Source of the DNA: Enterococcus mundtii
GTDB lineage: Bacteria; Bacillota; Bacilli; Lactobacillales; Enterococcaceae
DNA length: 49,367 nucleotides
NCBI RefSeq assembly: GCF_002947535.1
Contig: NZ_PUAP01000033.1
Coordinates: 1 to 49,367 of the forward strand
Direction: 5' to 3'
A program made the translations under genes and the position numbers. Numbering within the stretch: position 1 is the stretch's first letter; each line of letters opens with the position of its first letter. Positions 16,402 through 25,740 of this stretch are shown here, piece by piece. The notes under the pieces were generated by a model. It had not been told where the DNA came from, ran no database searches, and worked only from the letters and a program-made list of their open reading frames with translations.

Positions 16402-19251
16402 CTATTCTTTTTTCGCTTGCTTTACCCAGTTAGCTACAACTACAGCTATTGCTGCTGACCCAACAAGCATCCAAGGACCAACTGTGGAACCTGCTTTCGG
16501 AAGGTTACCGCCTCTCACTGACTGATTATTACCCCGATTTGATGCTAGATTGGTTCCACTAGGCAGCGTACCAGCATTTACATTATTACCTGTTGACCCA
16601 GTACCACCGGTTCCATCAGTTCCATCAGATTCACTAGTTCCACCAGTTCCATCTTCTCCTCCAGCTCCACCAGATTCATTTTCTCCTCCAGGTTCTTCTC
16701 CTCCTCCACTTAGAGAAGTCGTGCTAAGCATGATTGGGTCAGATTCTTCCCCTGCTAAAAAGTTGTCGCTCTCATCTGAAATTGCAGTGATCCAATAGGT
16801 AGTGTTGGCACTTAATCCTACAAAAACCCCATCTACCGCTGCTACACCATCCGCATAAGCTACTACTCGTGCAAGCGGAGTGGCTTGCGGGTCTGTGTCA
16901 TAAATCAGAAAAGTTATATCTTGAAGCAACTCATCCGCATGGTCATGGTACCAGTGCTCGCCTGGTGTATCTGGGGTATCGTCATGATGGAGAAGCGCGG
17001 TACCCGCAATGGTGATTACTTCATGGGTATTGTTTTGTTTTGCTAATTCCTCGTCAATTCTAAGAAATGCACCGTTTGCTTTGGTGATTGCTTCGACATC
17101 AAAGACATCTGTGACAAGATACTCACCATTTTCCAGAGTCGGTAAGCCGGTAACATCATAGTTGGAAAGGTTGACTGTGCCCCAATCAAGGGTCCAATTC
17201 GCTCCTTCGATCGTATTCGTTCCAGCAGCACTATTCGTATATTGGAAGCTAGCTTCTTGCCAAATCACCTCATCTTCAGGCGCTAACCCAGCTAACGTTG
17301 GCATATCGAAATGATCAATTTCTGTCGTTCCATTAAACGTACGAGAAAAGACCGTACCTTTTTCCAACACAATTTCAGCCGGAGTCACTTCGATGATCGC
17401 TTTATTCCAATTCTGCCCAGGTTCTAACACAGTGATACGACTGATTGGTGTCGCAGTAACTTCATAAATCCCAACACTAGAAATTTCCAAGATCAAATCC
17501 ATACCATCGGCTGAGATACTCACTCCGTCGGCATTTGTCTCAAAAAGATAATCATCTGGGTTTCCACCACGTCCGAACAAAGAAAAGGCATCGGTGAGCG
17601 GAATCCTTGTTTCTGCTCCACTGTAAGATACTTGAAGGGTCTCTCCTAATGCATCAATCGGTAAAGTATCAATCTCGTTACCTAGTCCTAACTTAGGGTA
17701 ATTGCTTGCACTATCCCATACCCAAGTACTTCCGAAATCCCAGCTACTTGATTCATAGGTCGCTTGTGTGCGCAATTCAATGACATCTAAAGGTTCGATG
17801 ACATCTTCGATCACTTGACCACCGACTGGAACCCCATTGTATAAAGCCTCAGAGTTATTGTAGTAGTAATTGTTGCTATTCGTACCACCTAAACCGAAAT
17901 GATCCACATTTGAATCTCCAGTTACATCACCCATTGCATAACTGTTTTTGATTACCAGAGAGCCGGCATTACCGACAAAACCGCCAACATAATCAACGCC
18001 AGATACATGTCCTGTACTATAGTTGCGTGCTACTCCAAACGCATCGGGATGAATGGCTCCAATAAAACCTCCGACATTCAATCCTCCAATGACATCTCCT
18101 GTCGCATAGGAATCTTCTACTGTACTGTAGTAGTCGTGTCCGCCAATCAACCCTCCCACGTTTATATTTTCCGGGCTATCAATATTCCCGGTTGCATACG
18201 AACGGCTGACTATCCCAAAACTATTCAAACCAATTAAGCCACCAGTATTGGTAGTATTCGCCGTGACATCTCCTGTCGCATAACTATCTACAACTTCAAT
18301 TGCATTTACTCCGATCAACCCACCAACAGCTTGAGGATACATGTTAGGATTTGCTTTAACTGTTATCGTTGCTGAAGAAGACGAGCGAGCGACAATAGTT
18401 CCTTGCATATAATCCGCCATATATCCGATTAACCCACCAACATAGCTTCCACTCGCTTCGATACTTCCTCCAACGACAGCAGAATCAGTGATAGTCGTCG
18501 GTATCGATTTTTGAATAGTCACTCGTCCAACCAATCCACCTATATTATTCCCATAAAGTCCGCCTACAACACGTGGATTCTCAAGTGTGATCCCCGAAAT
18601 CGTTGCACCATCTACCACTCCGAAGAATCCGCGATTGCCCAGATCCCCCGCTTGTTCTCCCGAAGTAACTACCATATTGCGGATGACTGTTCCGGGTTTA
18701 GCAGTAAAACTTCCAGTAAATTTCGTTGCTAAAGTTGTCCCATAACCAATAGGAAGCCATTCTGAAGTAAGTGTGATATCATTCATCAATCGATAATGCG
18801 CTGTTAAGTCCTCACGCATCTCATTCAATTCTGCTTCAGTAGTGATTTGGAATGGTGAAGTGACAGAACCATCACCCTCCCCTGAAAAGAAAGACTCAAC
18901 AACTGATTCTCCTGTCTCCTCTAACTCTTCAACTAACGGCAATTGCTCCTCAAGCAGTAGTTCTGGTGCTTCTAACGATTCTTGGTCAGTTTCTTCAGTT
19001 ACCATGACCACATCACTGTCATCGTTGTTATCATCAGTCAAAAGATCCAGTTCGCTAGATGTAGTTTCATCATTTGAGACTTCATCATCGAAGGTTTCTA
19101 TTTCTTCATCTATTGTCTCTTCTTCAACAAACGTTTGTTTTATTGGATCGATATCCTCCAAAACGTTCGCAAAAGTCGGTACTGTTTGCGCTAATACCAT
19201 TGAACTTAAAAGTATATTTGCAATGAGTTTTTTCTTGTTCAGTTTAACCAT
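16402..19251 (-). CDS. Cell-wall surface protein with GLUG repeats (copy 2, LPKAG sorting motif)
   Basis: This is a 949-residue paralog of the next gene downstream, similar along most of its length. The signal peptide is nearly identical. Next comes an acidic Asp/Glu-rich stretch of about 90 residues, roughly twice that of copy 1. The GLUG repeat block and the two C-terminal domains follow. The C-terminal linker is rich in Gly, Glu, Thr and Ser instead of Gly/Asn. The sorting motif is LPKAG (917-921), then a hydrophobic span and a KQAKK tail. The ATG at 19251 matches the paralog start and has AAGGTGG in front. Tandem duplication followed by divergence of linker and sorting signal is the simplest reading. 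Confidence 0.88.
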   Translation of the reverse strand: MVKLNKKKLIANILLSSMVLAQTVPTFANVLEDIDPIKQTFVEEETIDEEIETFDDEVSNDETTSSELDLLTDDNNDDSDVVMVTEETDQESLEAPELLLEEQLPLVEELEETGESVVESFFSGEGDGSVTSPFQITTEAELNEMREDLTAHYRLMNDITLTSEWLPIGYGTTLATKFTGSFTAKPGTVIRNMVVTSGEQAGDLGNRGFFGVVDGATISGITLENPRVVGGLYGNNIGGLVGRVTIQKSIPTTITDSAVVGGSIEASGSYVGGLIGYMADYMQGTIVARSSSSATITVKANPNMYPQAVGGLIGVNAIEVVDSYATGDVTANTTNTGGLIGLNSFGIVSRSYATGNIDSPENINVGGLIGGHDYYSTVEDSYATGDVIGGLNVGGFIGAIHPDAFGVARNYSTGHVSGVDYVGGFVGNAGSLVIKNSYAMGDVTGDSNVDHFGLGGTNSNNYYYNNSEALYNGVPVGGQVIEDVIEPLDVIELRTQATYESSSWDFGSTWVWDSASNYPKLGLGNEIDTLPIDALGETLQVSYSGAETRIPLTDAFSLFGRGGNPDDYLFETNADGVSISADGMDLILEISSVGIYEVTATPISRITVLEPGQNWNKAIIEVTPAEIVLEKGTVFSRTFNGTTEIDHFDMPTLAGLAPEDEVIWQEASFQYTNSAAGTNTIEGANWTLDWGTVNLSNYDVTGLPTLENGEYLVTDVFDVEAITKANGAFLRIDEELAKQNNTHEVITIAGTALLHHDDTPDTPGEHWYHDHADELLQDITFLIYDTDPQATPLARVVAYADGVAAVDGVFVGLSANTTYWITAISDESDNFLAGEESDPIMLSTTSLSGGGEEPGGENESGGAGGEDGTGGTSESDGTDGTGGTGSTGNNVNAGTLPSGTNLASNRGNNQSVRGGNLPKAGSTVGPWMLVGSAAIAVVVANWVKQAKKE

Positions 19252-19353
19252 AAATATATCCACCTTCCATCCTCTAATCATATTTTAATTTATGTATAAA
19301 TTATCTCATAAAACAATTGATAAATGAACTTTTTTACTATTTGAACAACACTT

Positions 19354-19375
19354 ATAATTAGAAAACTCTAATTAT
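19354..19375. promoter_or_regulatory. 22-bp palindrome upstream of surface protein copy 2
   Basis: The arms ATAATTAGA and TCTAATTAT surround AAAC, matching the palindrome upstream of copy 1. The adjoining sequence ATTATAAC, CAAACG, TTTTTTAT is also nearly the same in both places. It lies about 100 bases upstream of the start codon. Confidence 0.5.
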
Positions 19376-19863
19376 ATTATAACCAAACGTTTTTTTATTT
19401 AGTATATTAAAGTTCATGTTTACTCAATGCAACTTCTTATTATTCCTTTTACATCAATAAAGAAACACGAGATATTAAAACATTGTTATGCTAAGTATCT
19501 CGCACTGATTCCTTCACTTAAATAAAACGATTACATCTTTCGAATAGGAAAATCTTCACTTTTACATTAAACACTTCAATGTGAATGACTCATGAATAGA
19601 CCTTCGTTTTTATTGTCTCAAATGATGTTTATAATGTTTCAAGAAAATAGAAAAACATTACGTCCTCAGATGATTCTCTTTTCTCTTAGAAATAAAATGA
19701 TAAGCAGATTCTCTTGTGTTCTCAGAGGAGTATCCGTCAAACATACAATTATTATCCATCCACTGTGAATATTTATTCCATCAATCAATAAATAGACGGT
19801 TCATTTTCGTTATTTTACTTTCCTATTAAAATCCCTGTCGTAGTTGATCAAAGCAAGTAAAAG
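19376..19863. other. AT-rich intergenic region, no gene seen
   Basis: About 490 bases between the surface-protein promoter region and the terminator of the polyol operon. No open frame with a ribosome site and no further hairpin of note was found. Confidence 0.55.
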
Positions 19864-19910
19864 CAAAAAAAATCACTCAAAGACAAATAATCTTTGAGTG
19901 ATTCTTTTTT
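19864..19910. terminator. Terminator of the polyol PTS operon
   Basis: Perfect 13-bp arms (19871-19883 and 19891-19903) surround a 7-base loop, with an eight-T run on the minus-strand side and a seven-T run on the plus side. It ends the operon whose last gene stops at 19998. Confidence 0.85.
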
Positions 19911-19997
19911 TATTATTTCACTATTCTTTCTTTTGGCTATCGATCAATCGCGGTGACAAATAATTAGGTATATCGTATAAGTCGGGCTTTCCTTATG

Positions 19998-20354
19998 TTA
20001 CTCAATCGTAATCTCGTCTCCTAAACCAAGTGTCGGAAACACTTTGGGTTCCACTAAAATTGCCCCAGGAAGAATCTCGTTGTTTTCAGTTTCTCTAAAA
20101 TAAATCGAGATATGTCCTAGCGATTCATAATTCGCATTTGCTTCTGAGCCGACTTCAAGTATTCTATATTTATTTTGACCAATCGTTAGCGCACCATTTT
20201 TTCTAAGCACATTTTCTGGTTTAGACACGTTCTCATGGATAACACAAATATCTCTTAATTCAGGAGGTGCTTCCGGTCCAAAAAGAACGAGTAAAAATTC
20301 TTCCGCAAAATCTTCAACAATATGGCCGATTTCGGTTATTTTTGTTTTATGCAT
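19998..20354 (-). CDS. srlB: PTS glucitol/sorbitol-type EIIA component
   Basis: This 118-residue cytoplasmic protein has the length and sequence of the EIIA-Gut family; the conserved His in CVIHENV (near residue 42) is the likely phosphorylation site. It would pass phosphate from HPr to the EIIB domain of the partner EIIBC. It is the last gene of the operon, 16 bases after the SAF-domain oxidoreductase. The ATG at 20354 has an AGGAGG site; a longer frame to 20426 overlaps the gene before and is unlikely. Confidence 0.88.
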   Translation of the reverse strand: MHKTKITEIGHIVEDFAEEFLLVLFGPEAPPELRDICVIHENVSKPENVLRKNGALTIGQNKYRILEVGSEANANYESLGHISIYFRETENNEILPGAILVEPKVFPTLGLGDEITIE

Positions 20355-20370
20355 CGTCACCCTCCTATTC

Positions 20371-21618
20371 TTATGCGAATGTTTCGTCTTGTAATCGACG
20401 GATTTTGAACACCGTTGTCGACTCATCTAGTTCGATATCATCTACTGTCAAGAATGCACCATCTTTGATGTCACGTTTAGCTACTGAACTACCACCAACT
20501 AAACCGATTGGTACATTGCCATTTTTCTTCATGTCAGCATGCGTTTCAAGTACACCTCGGACGCAATAGCCTCCAATGCCATCAATTTTCTCTCCTGCTT
20601 TGATATCACGTTTGGCAACAGCAACTGTTTCTGAAATCGGTGCCCCCATAGGAACAATCGCAGTGTCATTTTCTAAGACTGCACGAGCAATCGTCAATGG
20701 TGTTTCTAAACTACATAGATGATAAGGACGATACAAGAGATGATGATCTCTGTCCCCTTTTTTCATTAAATAGTTCAACTCATGTTGAACTCCTTCGTTT
20801 TGCCCTTTCACGATACAGAATATTCCTGGTGCAATTCCATCAACGTACTCAACTACACCAAAACTATTTAAGATCCCACCATTTTCTTTCAAATCCAATT
20901 TCTCGACTGTCCCATCTAAATCAGCAGAAATCCCATGCATACCGACAACATCAGGTAAGTAACCGATCGCGTTTGAAAGGAGGTTCATTTCTGCCATCGT
21001 TTTTGTACCATCTTGGAAAGCAGCTAACATGTGGCTGTTCATTCCTTTTGCATCAGCTTCCGCTTGAGCTGTATCAGGATTTGCACTTACTTTCAAGGCA
21101 TTGTTTTTCCCTTTCCCTGCGACTAATACTTCCATTCCCATACTCTTAGCAAATTCGTACATCTGAACGGTTGCTGCTGGCTCATCTCCATCTGATCCTG
21201 TGTAGATCAATCCAGCCGCATCATACAGCTGTTTCATCAAAGGTCCCACAGTAATGTCGATTTCCACGTTCAATAGAACTAAGTGTTTTTTTGCAATCAA
21301 TGTTGCTAACGCAATTTTGGCTCCAGCTTCTGGTACCCCTGTGGCGTCAACAATAATTTCTACATTATCGGAATTAACGATTTCTTTGAAATCTGTACTG
21401 GTAAAAATGTTGATTTTCTGATCGGCACTCGCATTATAGGCATCTGCCGCTCGTTTTGCAGCGTCTAGATTAATGTCACTGATCCCACCAACGATCATTC
21501 CAGGAATCGTTGAGATTTGTGAAACCATCCCAAAACCCATTTGCCCTGCACCAATGACTCCCACTTTGATTGGTGCACCGTGTTTTTCTCTTTGTAAAAG
21601 CTTTCCATATAACGTCAT
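20371..21618 (-). CDS. NAD(P)-dependent oxidoreductase with C-terminal SAF domain (DXR-II / homoserine dehydrogenase-like)
   Basis: This 415-residue protein has an N-terminal Rossmann fold (GAGQMG at 23-28), a central homoserine-dehydrogenase-like region, and a C-terminal SAF domain (about 335-405). This architecture is that of the COG4091 family. The family includes the Brucella DXR-like enzyme (DRL, DXR-II), which converts deoxyxylulose phosphate to methylerythritol phosphate, and many members of unknown function. Placement between GutM and EIIA suggests it acts on the phosphorylated polyol or its oxidation product. The reaction here is not known. GGAGGAACAATA precedes the ATG. Confidence 0.75.
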   Translation of the reverse strand: MTLYGKLLQREKHGAPIKVGVIGAGQMGFGMVSQISTIPGMIVGGISDINLDAAKRAADAYNASADQKINIFTSTDFKEIVNSDNVEIIVDATGVPEAGAKIALATLIAKKHLVLLNVEIDITVGPLMKQLYDAAGLIYTGSDGDEPAATVQMYEFAKSMGMEVLVAGKGKNNALKVSANPDTAQAEADAKGMNSHMLAAFQDGTKTMAEMNLLSNAIGYLPDVVGMHGISADLDGTVEKLDLKENGGILNSFGVVEYVDGIAPGIFCIVKGQNEGVQHELNYLMKKGDRDHHLLYRPYHLCSLETPLTIARAVLENDTAIVPMGAPISETVAVAKRDIKAGEKIDGIGGYCVRGVLETHADMKKNGNVPIGLVGGSSVAKRDIKDGAFLTVDDIELDESTTVFKIRRLQDETFA

Positions 21619-21638
21619 TATTGTTCCTCCAAAATAGT

Positions 21639-22010
21639 TTATTTTCTTTCATTTGCGATGAACTCGATGGCTTGAGTGAGTGCTTCGCCATATTTTCCGT
21701 TCAAAAGATGCGCAGGAATTTCTGTGATCGATTGTCCGTTAACTTCTTCAAAAGGTTTGAATTTTGCAAAGATCGTTAAGCCAGACATCACCTGACACTC
21801 TTCCACAACACCGTCAAGACTGGTGACCATCAACACAATATTTCTTTTTTTGAATGTACTTTGTGTCATACCTATACCAAAATAACCTTCTGAGTTATTT
21901 TGTATGATCTGATTGACTGTCTTTTTGTAATAATTGGAATGCCTGATTGAAGTTACGATATTCAACCCAAGTAGTACAATGACAAGCAGTACTAAACGAA
22001 TCTCACCCAT
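21639..22010 (-). CDS. gutM: Glucitol operon activator-like protein GutM
   Basis: This 123-residue protein has one N-terminal membrane helix (about 4-20) followed by a cytoplasmic domain, as in the GutM/SrlM family linked to sorbitol operon activation in Escherichia coli. It sits within the PTS operon. The N-terminal helix argues against a simple soluble activator and suggests a membrane-tethered accessory role. It lies 21 bases after the hydroxyacid dehydrogenase gene. The family match is good, but the function is poorly defined even in model species. Confidence 0.8.
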   Translation of the reverse strand: MGEIRLVLLVIVLLGLNIVTSIRHSNYYKKTVNQIIQNNSEGYFGIGMTQSTFKKRNIVLMVTSLDGVVEECQVMSGLTIFAKFKPFEEVNGQSITEIPAHLLNGKYGEALTQAIEFIANERK

Positions 22011-22031
22011 AGGAAAATTCCACTCCTGTCT

Positions 22032-23024
22032 TTAAAGATATTCATTTACTATGCGATTTGCTAAAATCTTCGGTGAATTGGCAAAATTCCCAATTGTCGA
22101 TCCAGCGATATGTGGCGTGATCGTGACATTTTCTAAACTCAAATATGGATGATCAGTTGGTAATGGTTCTTGTTCGAAGACATCCACTGCCGCACCTGTG
22201 ATTTCTTTGGTTTGCAAAGCTTCGATCAAATCATTCTCGTTGATCAAGCCTGATCTAGCGCTGTTGATGATCACCGCAGAGTTTTTCATTTTTTTGAAAT
22301 GTGCTTCATTGATCATATTTTTCGTTTGGTCAGTCAAACGATAATGCATCGAAACGATATCTGCTTGTTCGATGAGTTCATCTAGAGAAACTTGAGTATC
22401 CTCTGTTTCGCCTTTGAAATAATCATCGAAGAAAATGATTTTCCCACCAAACGGGCGTACTAAGTTCGCAACTTTTTGACCAATCGCGCCGTAACCAATC
22501 AAGCCGACAACCGATTCTTTCAATTCAGGCGTCAAGACACCATTTGGATAGTGTTTCTCCCATTCACCATTACGTAATTTTCGATCTGCTCTGGCAATAT
22601 TACGTATTTCCGAAAGCATCAATCCAACCGTATATTCCGATACACTCGTCTCACTACGCCCTGGAGTATTGAAAACAGTGATTCCTTTTTCTTCTGCATA
22701 TTCACGGTTGACATTTTCAATGCCAGCACGTAATACGCCAACAAATTTTAAATTTTTTGCCTGATCAATAACCTTTTTTCCTACGGGAGCGAATTGCGTG
22801 ATCAGGTAATCATATGCTTCGATTCCTTCCATTAAATAGTCTGGGAGATCTACTGATTCGCTACCTCGTTTTTCTAAAGTGATATTATCTTTTTGTAAAG
22901 CTTCCAAGTCAGAATGTTGCCACTCTTTCACTTCCACTTCGATGCCTTTTTCCTTCAATAAAGCTAACCCGTCATCCATCATCTTTTTATCAATGAATAA
23001 ATCTGCAATTGCCAAACATTTCAT
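22032..23024 (-). CDS. D-isomer-specific 2-hydroxyacid dehydrogenase family protein
   Basis: This 330-residue protein has the family NAD-binding motif GYGAIGQKVA (about 170-180) and the catalytic triad: Arg in NSARSGL, Glu in FEQEPLP and His in PHIAGST. It resembles phosphoglycerate or erythronate-type dehydrogenases. Its partner genes suggest a sugar acid or keto acid derived from the imported polyol, which is inference. An AAGGAG site serves the ATG at 23024 or the GTG three bases earlier. It is followed closely by gutM. Confidence 0.85.
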   Translation of the reverse strand: MKCLAIADLFIDKKMMDDGLALLKEKGIEVEVKEWQHSDLEALQKDNITLEKRGSESVDLPDYLMEGIEAYDYLITQFAPVGKKVIDQAKNLKFVGVLRAGIENVNREYAEEKGITVFNTPGRSETSVSEYTVGLMLSEIRNIARADRKLRNGEWEKHYPNGVLTPELKESVVGLIGYGAIGQKVANLVRPFGGKIIFFDDYFKGETEDTQVSLDELIEQADIVSMHYRLTDQTKNMINEAHFKKMKNSAVIINSARSGLINENDLIEALQTKEITGAAVDVFEQEPLPTDHPYLSLENVTITPHIAGSTIGNFANSPKILANRIVNEYL

Positions 23025-23044
23025 CACTTGCTCGCTCCTTTGGA

Positions 23045-24100
23045 TTAATCTAAAGTTACTGATACTCGATAATTTCCTGGTGTACTTGCTGTTTCAAAAG
23101 CTTTTTGGATATCATCTAATGGAATATGCGTCTCCACCAGTTTTGAAACATCCACTCTGCCAGTATTCAACATTTGTGCTGCATCGTAAAAATCTTCTAA
23201 TGTTGAACCATATGTTCCAATCAACTCTAAACGCATATAATGGACTTTATTGGGATCGACATCCATTTCTGGTGCAGGATAACCCGCAGCATACATCGAT
23301 ATTTTCCCATCTTTTGGTTTGACCATTTCTAACGCTTGATTGTTGGCAATCGTTAGACCAACTGCGACGATCACGATATCTGCACCTTTGCCATTCGTTA
23401 ATTCTTTTACTCGTTGAACAGGATCTTCTTTTTTAGGATTGACCACTTCAAAGCCCATTGATTCAGCAATCTCGACTTTCTTTTCCATCAACTCAGAAAC
23501 GATGACTCTAGCGCCGAATGCTCGTGCCGTTTCAGCGTTAAGTAAACCCATTGTTCCTCCACCGATCACGACTACCGTATCCGTACCAGATTTGATTCTC
23601 AATTTTTTCATATTCTGGATCACCGAAGAGAGCGGTTCAACAAACGCTGCTTCTGATGGCGCTAAATCTGGACTCATCTTGACAAAGCTCTTTGCTTTTC
23701 TGATAAAATAATTCGCAAAGCCAAAGATTCCATAAAATTCATCCGAATAATTTTTACCAAACTGCTTGATATTTTCACAACCTGTGACTTCCCCATGCTT
23801 ACATTCATCGCAGTAACCACAGTAGTCATAGATCACGCTCACCCGATCACCTACTTCAAACGTTGCACCGACTTTACTGCCTTTTGCAACGATCGTTCCT
23901 GTCCCCTCATGACCACCTGCCATTGGATACCCTTGGTGTTCTCTTAAACCTTGCCACTGTTGATAATCAGTAGTACAAATGTTACACGCATCTTGCTTCA
24001 CCAAAATTTCATCATCTAATAACTCTGGCATGGGCATCTCGGCGACTTTTGCTTTCCCTTTTTCTGCTAAATATGCGAATTTAATTTTATTTGGAATCAT
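23045..24100 (-). CDS. Zinc-dependent alcohol (polyol) dehydrogenase, MDR family
   Basis: This 351-residue medium-chain dehydrogenase has catalytic-zinc ligands Cys39 and His64-Glu65 (GGHEGTG). A structural zinc loop contains CGYCDECKHG, and the NAD-binding motif is GGGTMG. It is closest in style to sorbitol and threonine dehydrogenases. In this operon it is the best candidate for oxidising the incoming polyol phosphate to a ketose phosphate. The ATG at 24100 with AGAGGTGG in front is chosen; the longer frame overlaps the EIIBC gene. Confidence 0.87.
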   Translation of the reverse strand: MIPNKIKFAYLAEKGKAKVAEMPMPELLDDEILVKQDACNICTTDYQQWQGLREHQGYPMAGGHEGTGTIVAKGSKVGATFEVGDRVSVIYDYCGYCDECKHGEVTGCENIKQFGKNYSDEFYGIFGFANYFIRKAKSFVKMSPDLAPSEAAFVEPLSSVIQNMKKLRIKSGTDTVVVIGGGTMGLLNAETARAFGARVIVSELMEKKVEIAESMGFEVVNPKKEDPVQRVKELTNGKGADIVIVAVGLTIANNQALEMVKPKDGKISMYAAGYPAPEMDVDPNKVHYMRLELIGTYGSTLEDFYDAAQMLNTGRVDVSKLVETHIPLDDIQKAFETASTPGNYRVSVTLD

Positions 24101-24122
24101 ATTTCCACCTCTTTTTATATTT

Positions 24123-25145
24123 TTAAAGTCCAAATGACATGAAGTAAGCAACAACTACCGCTAACGGACCAGTAATCACACGAGAAAATAAAATAGCTGG
24201 AACGCCAGAAGAAATCGTATCAGGTCTTGCCTCCCCTAAAGTCATACCCACTGGAGCAAAATCACAACCAACTTGAGAGTTTATAGCAAATAATGCAGGT
24301 AAAGCATAGTGAGCTGGAATGGTACCGTTTGCAATTTCTGTTCCAATCAGCAATCCAATGACAGACGCAATAACTGCGCCTGGAGCGAGTAGTGGCGATA
24401 GAAAAGGCAAACTAGTGATTAGACCTAGAACAACTAAACCAATCAAACTTCCAGCTAGTGGTGATAAGACACGAGCAATCAGATTTCCGATACCTGTGTA
24501 ATTGATGATCCCGATCAAGGTAGCTACAAAAGCCATGAAAGGGATAATATTCGTCATTACTGTGTCGATCGTTTCTCGTCCTGCTTGGTACATGATATTG
24601 ATAAATGTTCCAGCTCCACGTCCAATCATATCGATAAATCCTAAGAACCCTTTTCTTTTCATTGTATCTGCAGAGGCTTCAACAGTAGTTTCTTTCTCTT
24701 TGACAGCTACCTTTTCATCGTGCAAGACCTCTTTTGGAACAACTGTTACAGTTTGTATCGTTTCTTCAGATGATTCACCATCGACTAGCTGTAAATCATT
24801 CACTGTGGTACCCGATACAAAGATATCTTCCGTCATAAACTTAGCCAGCGGACCTGAAGGCGCTTGCAGTTTGACGTTGATCGTTGGAATTCTCATACGA
24901 GGGTACGTACCACATCGTGCTGTTCCTCCACAGTCAATGACAGCGGCAAGTGTTTCTTCTTTTTCAACTGGATTTTTAAATGAGTCCACTGCGGTCGTTC
25001 CCGTTAATTCAGCAATTTTTTCCGCTACCGGATGGATGCCACCACCCGTAACACTAATAATATATTTCTTTTTATTATCAGGAACTAAGGTCAATGGACC
25101 ACCCCAGCCACCATTTCCTTTATTGACGATTACCTTTCTTACCAT
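24123..25145 (-). CDS. srlE: PTS glucitol/sorbitol-type EIIBC component
   Basis: This 340-residue protein has an N-terminal EIIB domain with the conserved Cys72 in DCGGTARCGTYP, the likely phosphorylated residue. A linker follows, then a C-terminal membrane part (about 185-340) with several helices, which is half of the split EIIC of the Gut family. Together with the EIIC product (next gene upstream) and EIIA (last gene) it imports and phosphorylates a polyol. It starts 20 bases after the EIIC stop. Confidence 0.92.
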   Translation of the reverse strand: MVRKVIVNKGNGGWGGPLTLVPDNKKKYIISVTGGGIHPVAEKIAELTGTTAVDSFKNPVEKEETLAAVIDCGGTARCGTYPRMRIPTINVKLQAPSGPLAKFMTEDIFVSGTTVNDLQLVDGESSEETIQTVTVVPKEVLHDEKVAVKEKETTVEASADTMKRKGFLGFIDMIGRGAGTFINIMYQAGRETIDTVMTNIIPFMAFVATLIGIINYTGIGNLIARVLSPLAGSLIGLVVLGLITSLPFLSPLLAPGAVIASVIGLLIGTEIANGTIPAHYALPALFAINSQVGCDFAPVGMTLGEARPDTISSGVPAILFSRVITGPLAVVVAYFMSFGL

Positions 25146-25165
25146 TCGCTCTCCTCCTATTTCAT

Positions 25166-25699
25166 TCAGGCGTTCACAGCTTTTTTCTTGTCACGACTTG
25201 CCAATACAGCAGCGATTCTTTCAGTTAAAACACCACGGATCAAAATAACAACAAATCCTGCTAAAAGGTAGCGTAAGCCTAACTCACTCTGATTTCCTAC
25301 TTGGGCATACCCTGAAGCGACACCCAGGAAAACAAATAACTCTGCTGAGTTCGCATGAGGAAAGAGTCCGACAATCGGATGCAACATGGAAACCGTTGAG
25401 TCATAATACGCTGCTTTATGTTCTTCTTTTAAAAAGCGGCCAAAGGTGTAGCACATCGGATTCGTCAAGAAAAAACAAGCTAAAAATGGAATCAACGTGT
25501 ATCTAAGAATCATGAATTTTGTACATATTTGCATAAATCCAAACACTCGGTCTTCACCGATGATCTTGATTAAAGCGTTTACAAATAAAATCAAAGTAAT
25601 CAAAAGCGGCACTATCCCAGTAAGAAACCCCATAAATGTGTCTGCTCCAGCTTGAAACATCCCGATGAAACCGTCTGAAAGCTTTACTAAAAAATCCAT
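25166..25699 (-). CDS. srlA: PTS glucitol/sorbitol-type EIIC component
   Basis: This 177-residue membrane protein is of the EIIC-Gut type, with helices around 25-45, 60-80 and 105-155 and the family stretch FLTNPMCYTFGRFL. It is the first gene of the operon, with a GGAGG site before the ATG at 25699. A longer frame to 25747 would enter the operator region and has no ribosome site. A cre-like sequence lies inside the gene at 25570-25583. Confidence 0.9.
   Translation of the reverse strand: MDFLVKLSDGFIGMFQAGADTFMGFLTGIVPLLITLILFVNALIKIIGEDRVFGFMQICTKFMILRYTLIPFLACFFLTNPMCYTFGRFLKEEHKAAYYDSTVSMLHPIVGLFPHANSAELFVFLGVASGYAQVGNQSELGLRYLLAGFVVILIRGVLTERIAAVLASRDKKKAVNA
25570..25583 (-). promoter_or_regulatory. 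cre-like sequence inside srlA
   Basis: Minus-strand TGTAAACGCTTTAA matches the CcpA operator consensus except at one normally conserved C. It lies about 116 bases into the first gene of the polyol operon, where a roadblock-type cre would act. It may be chance. Confidence 0.3.
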
Positions 25700-25740
25700 A
25701 ACCTTCCTCCTATAATAAAATTTGGTGCTCCTGCTCTTTG

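Noticed and set aside
18842-19288. 148-codon open frame antisense to the acidic leader of surface protein copy 2
   Set aside because: The Ser-rich product is the mirror of Asp/Glu codons on the real strand; no ribosome site.
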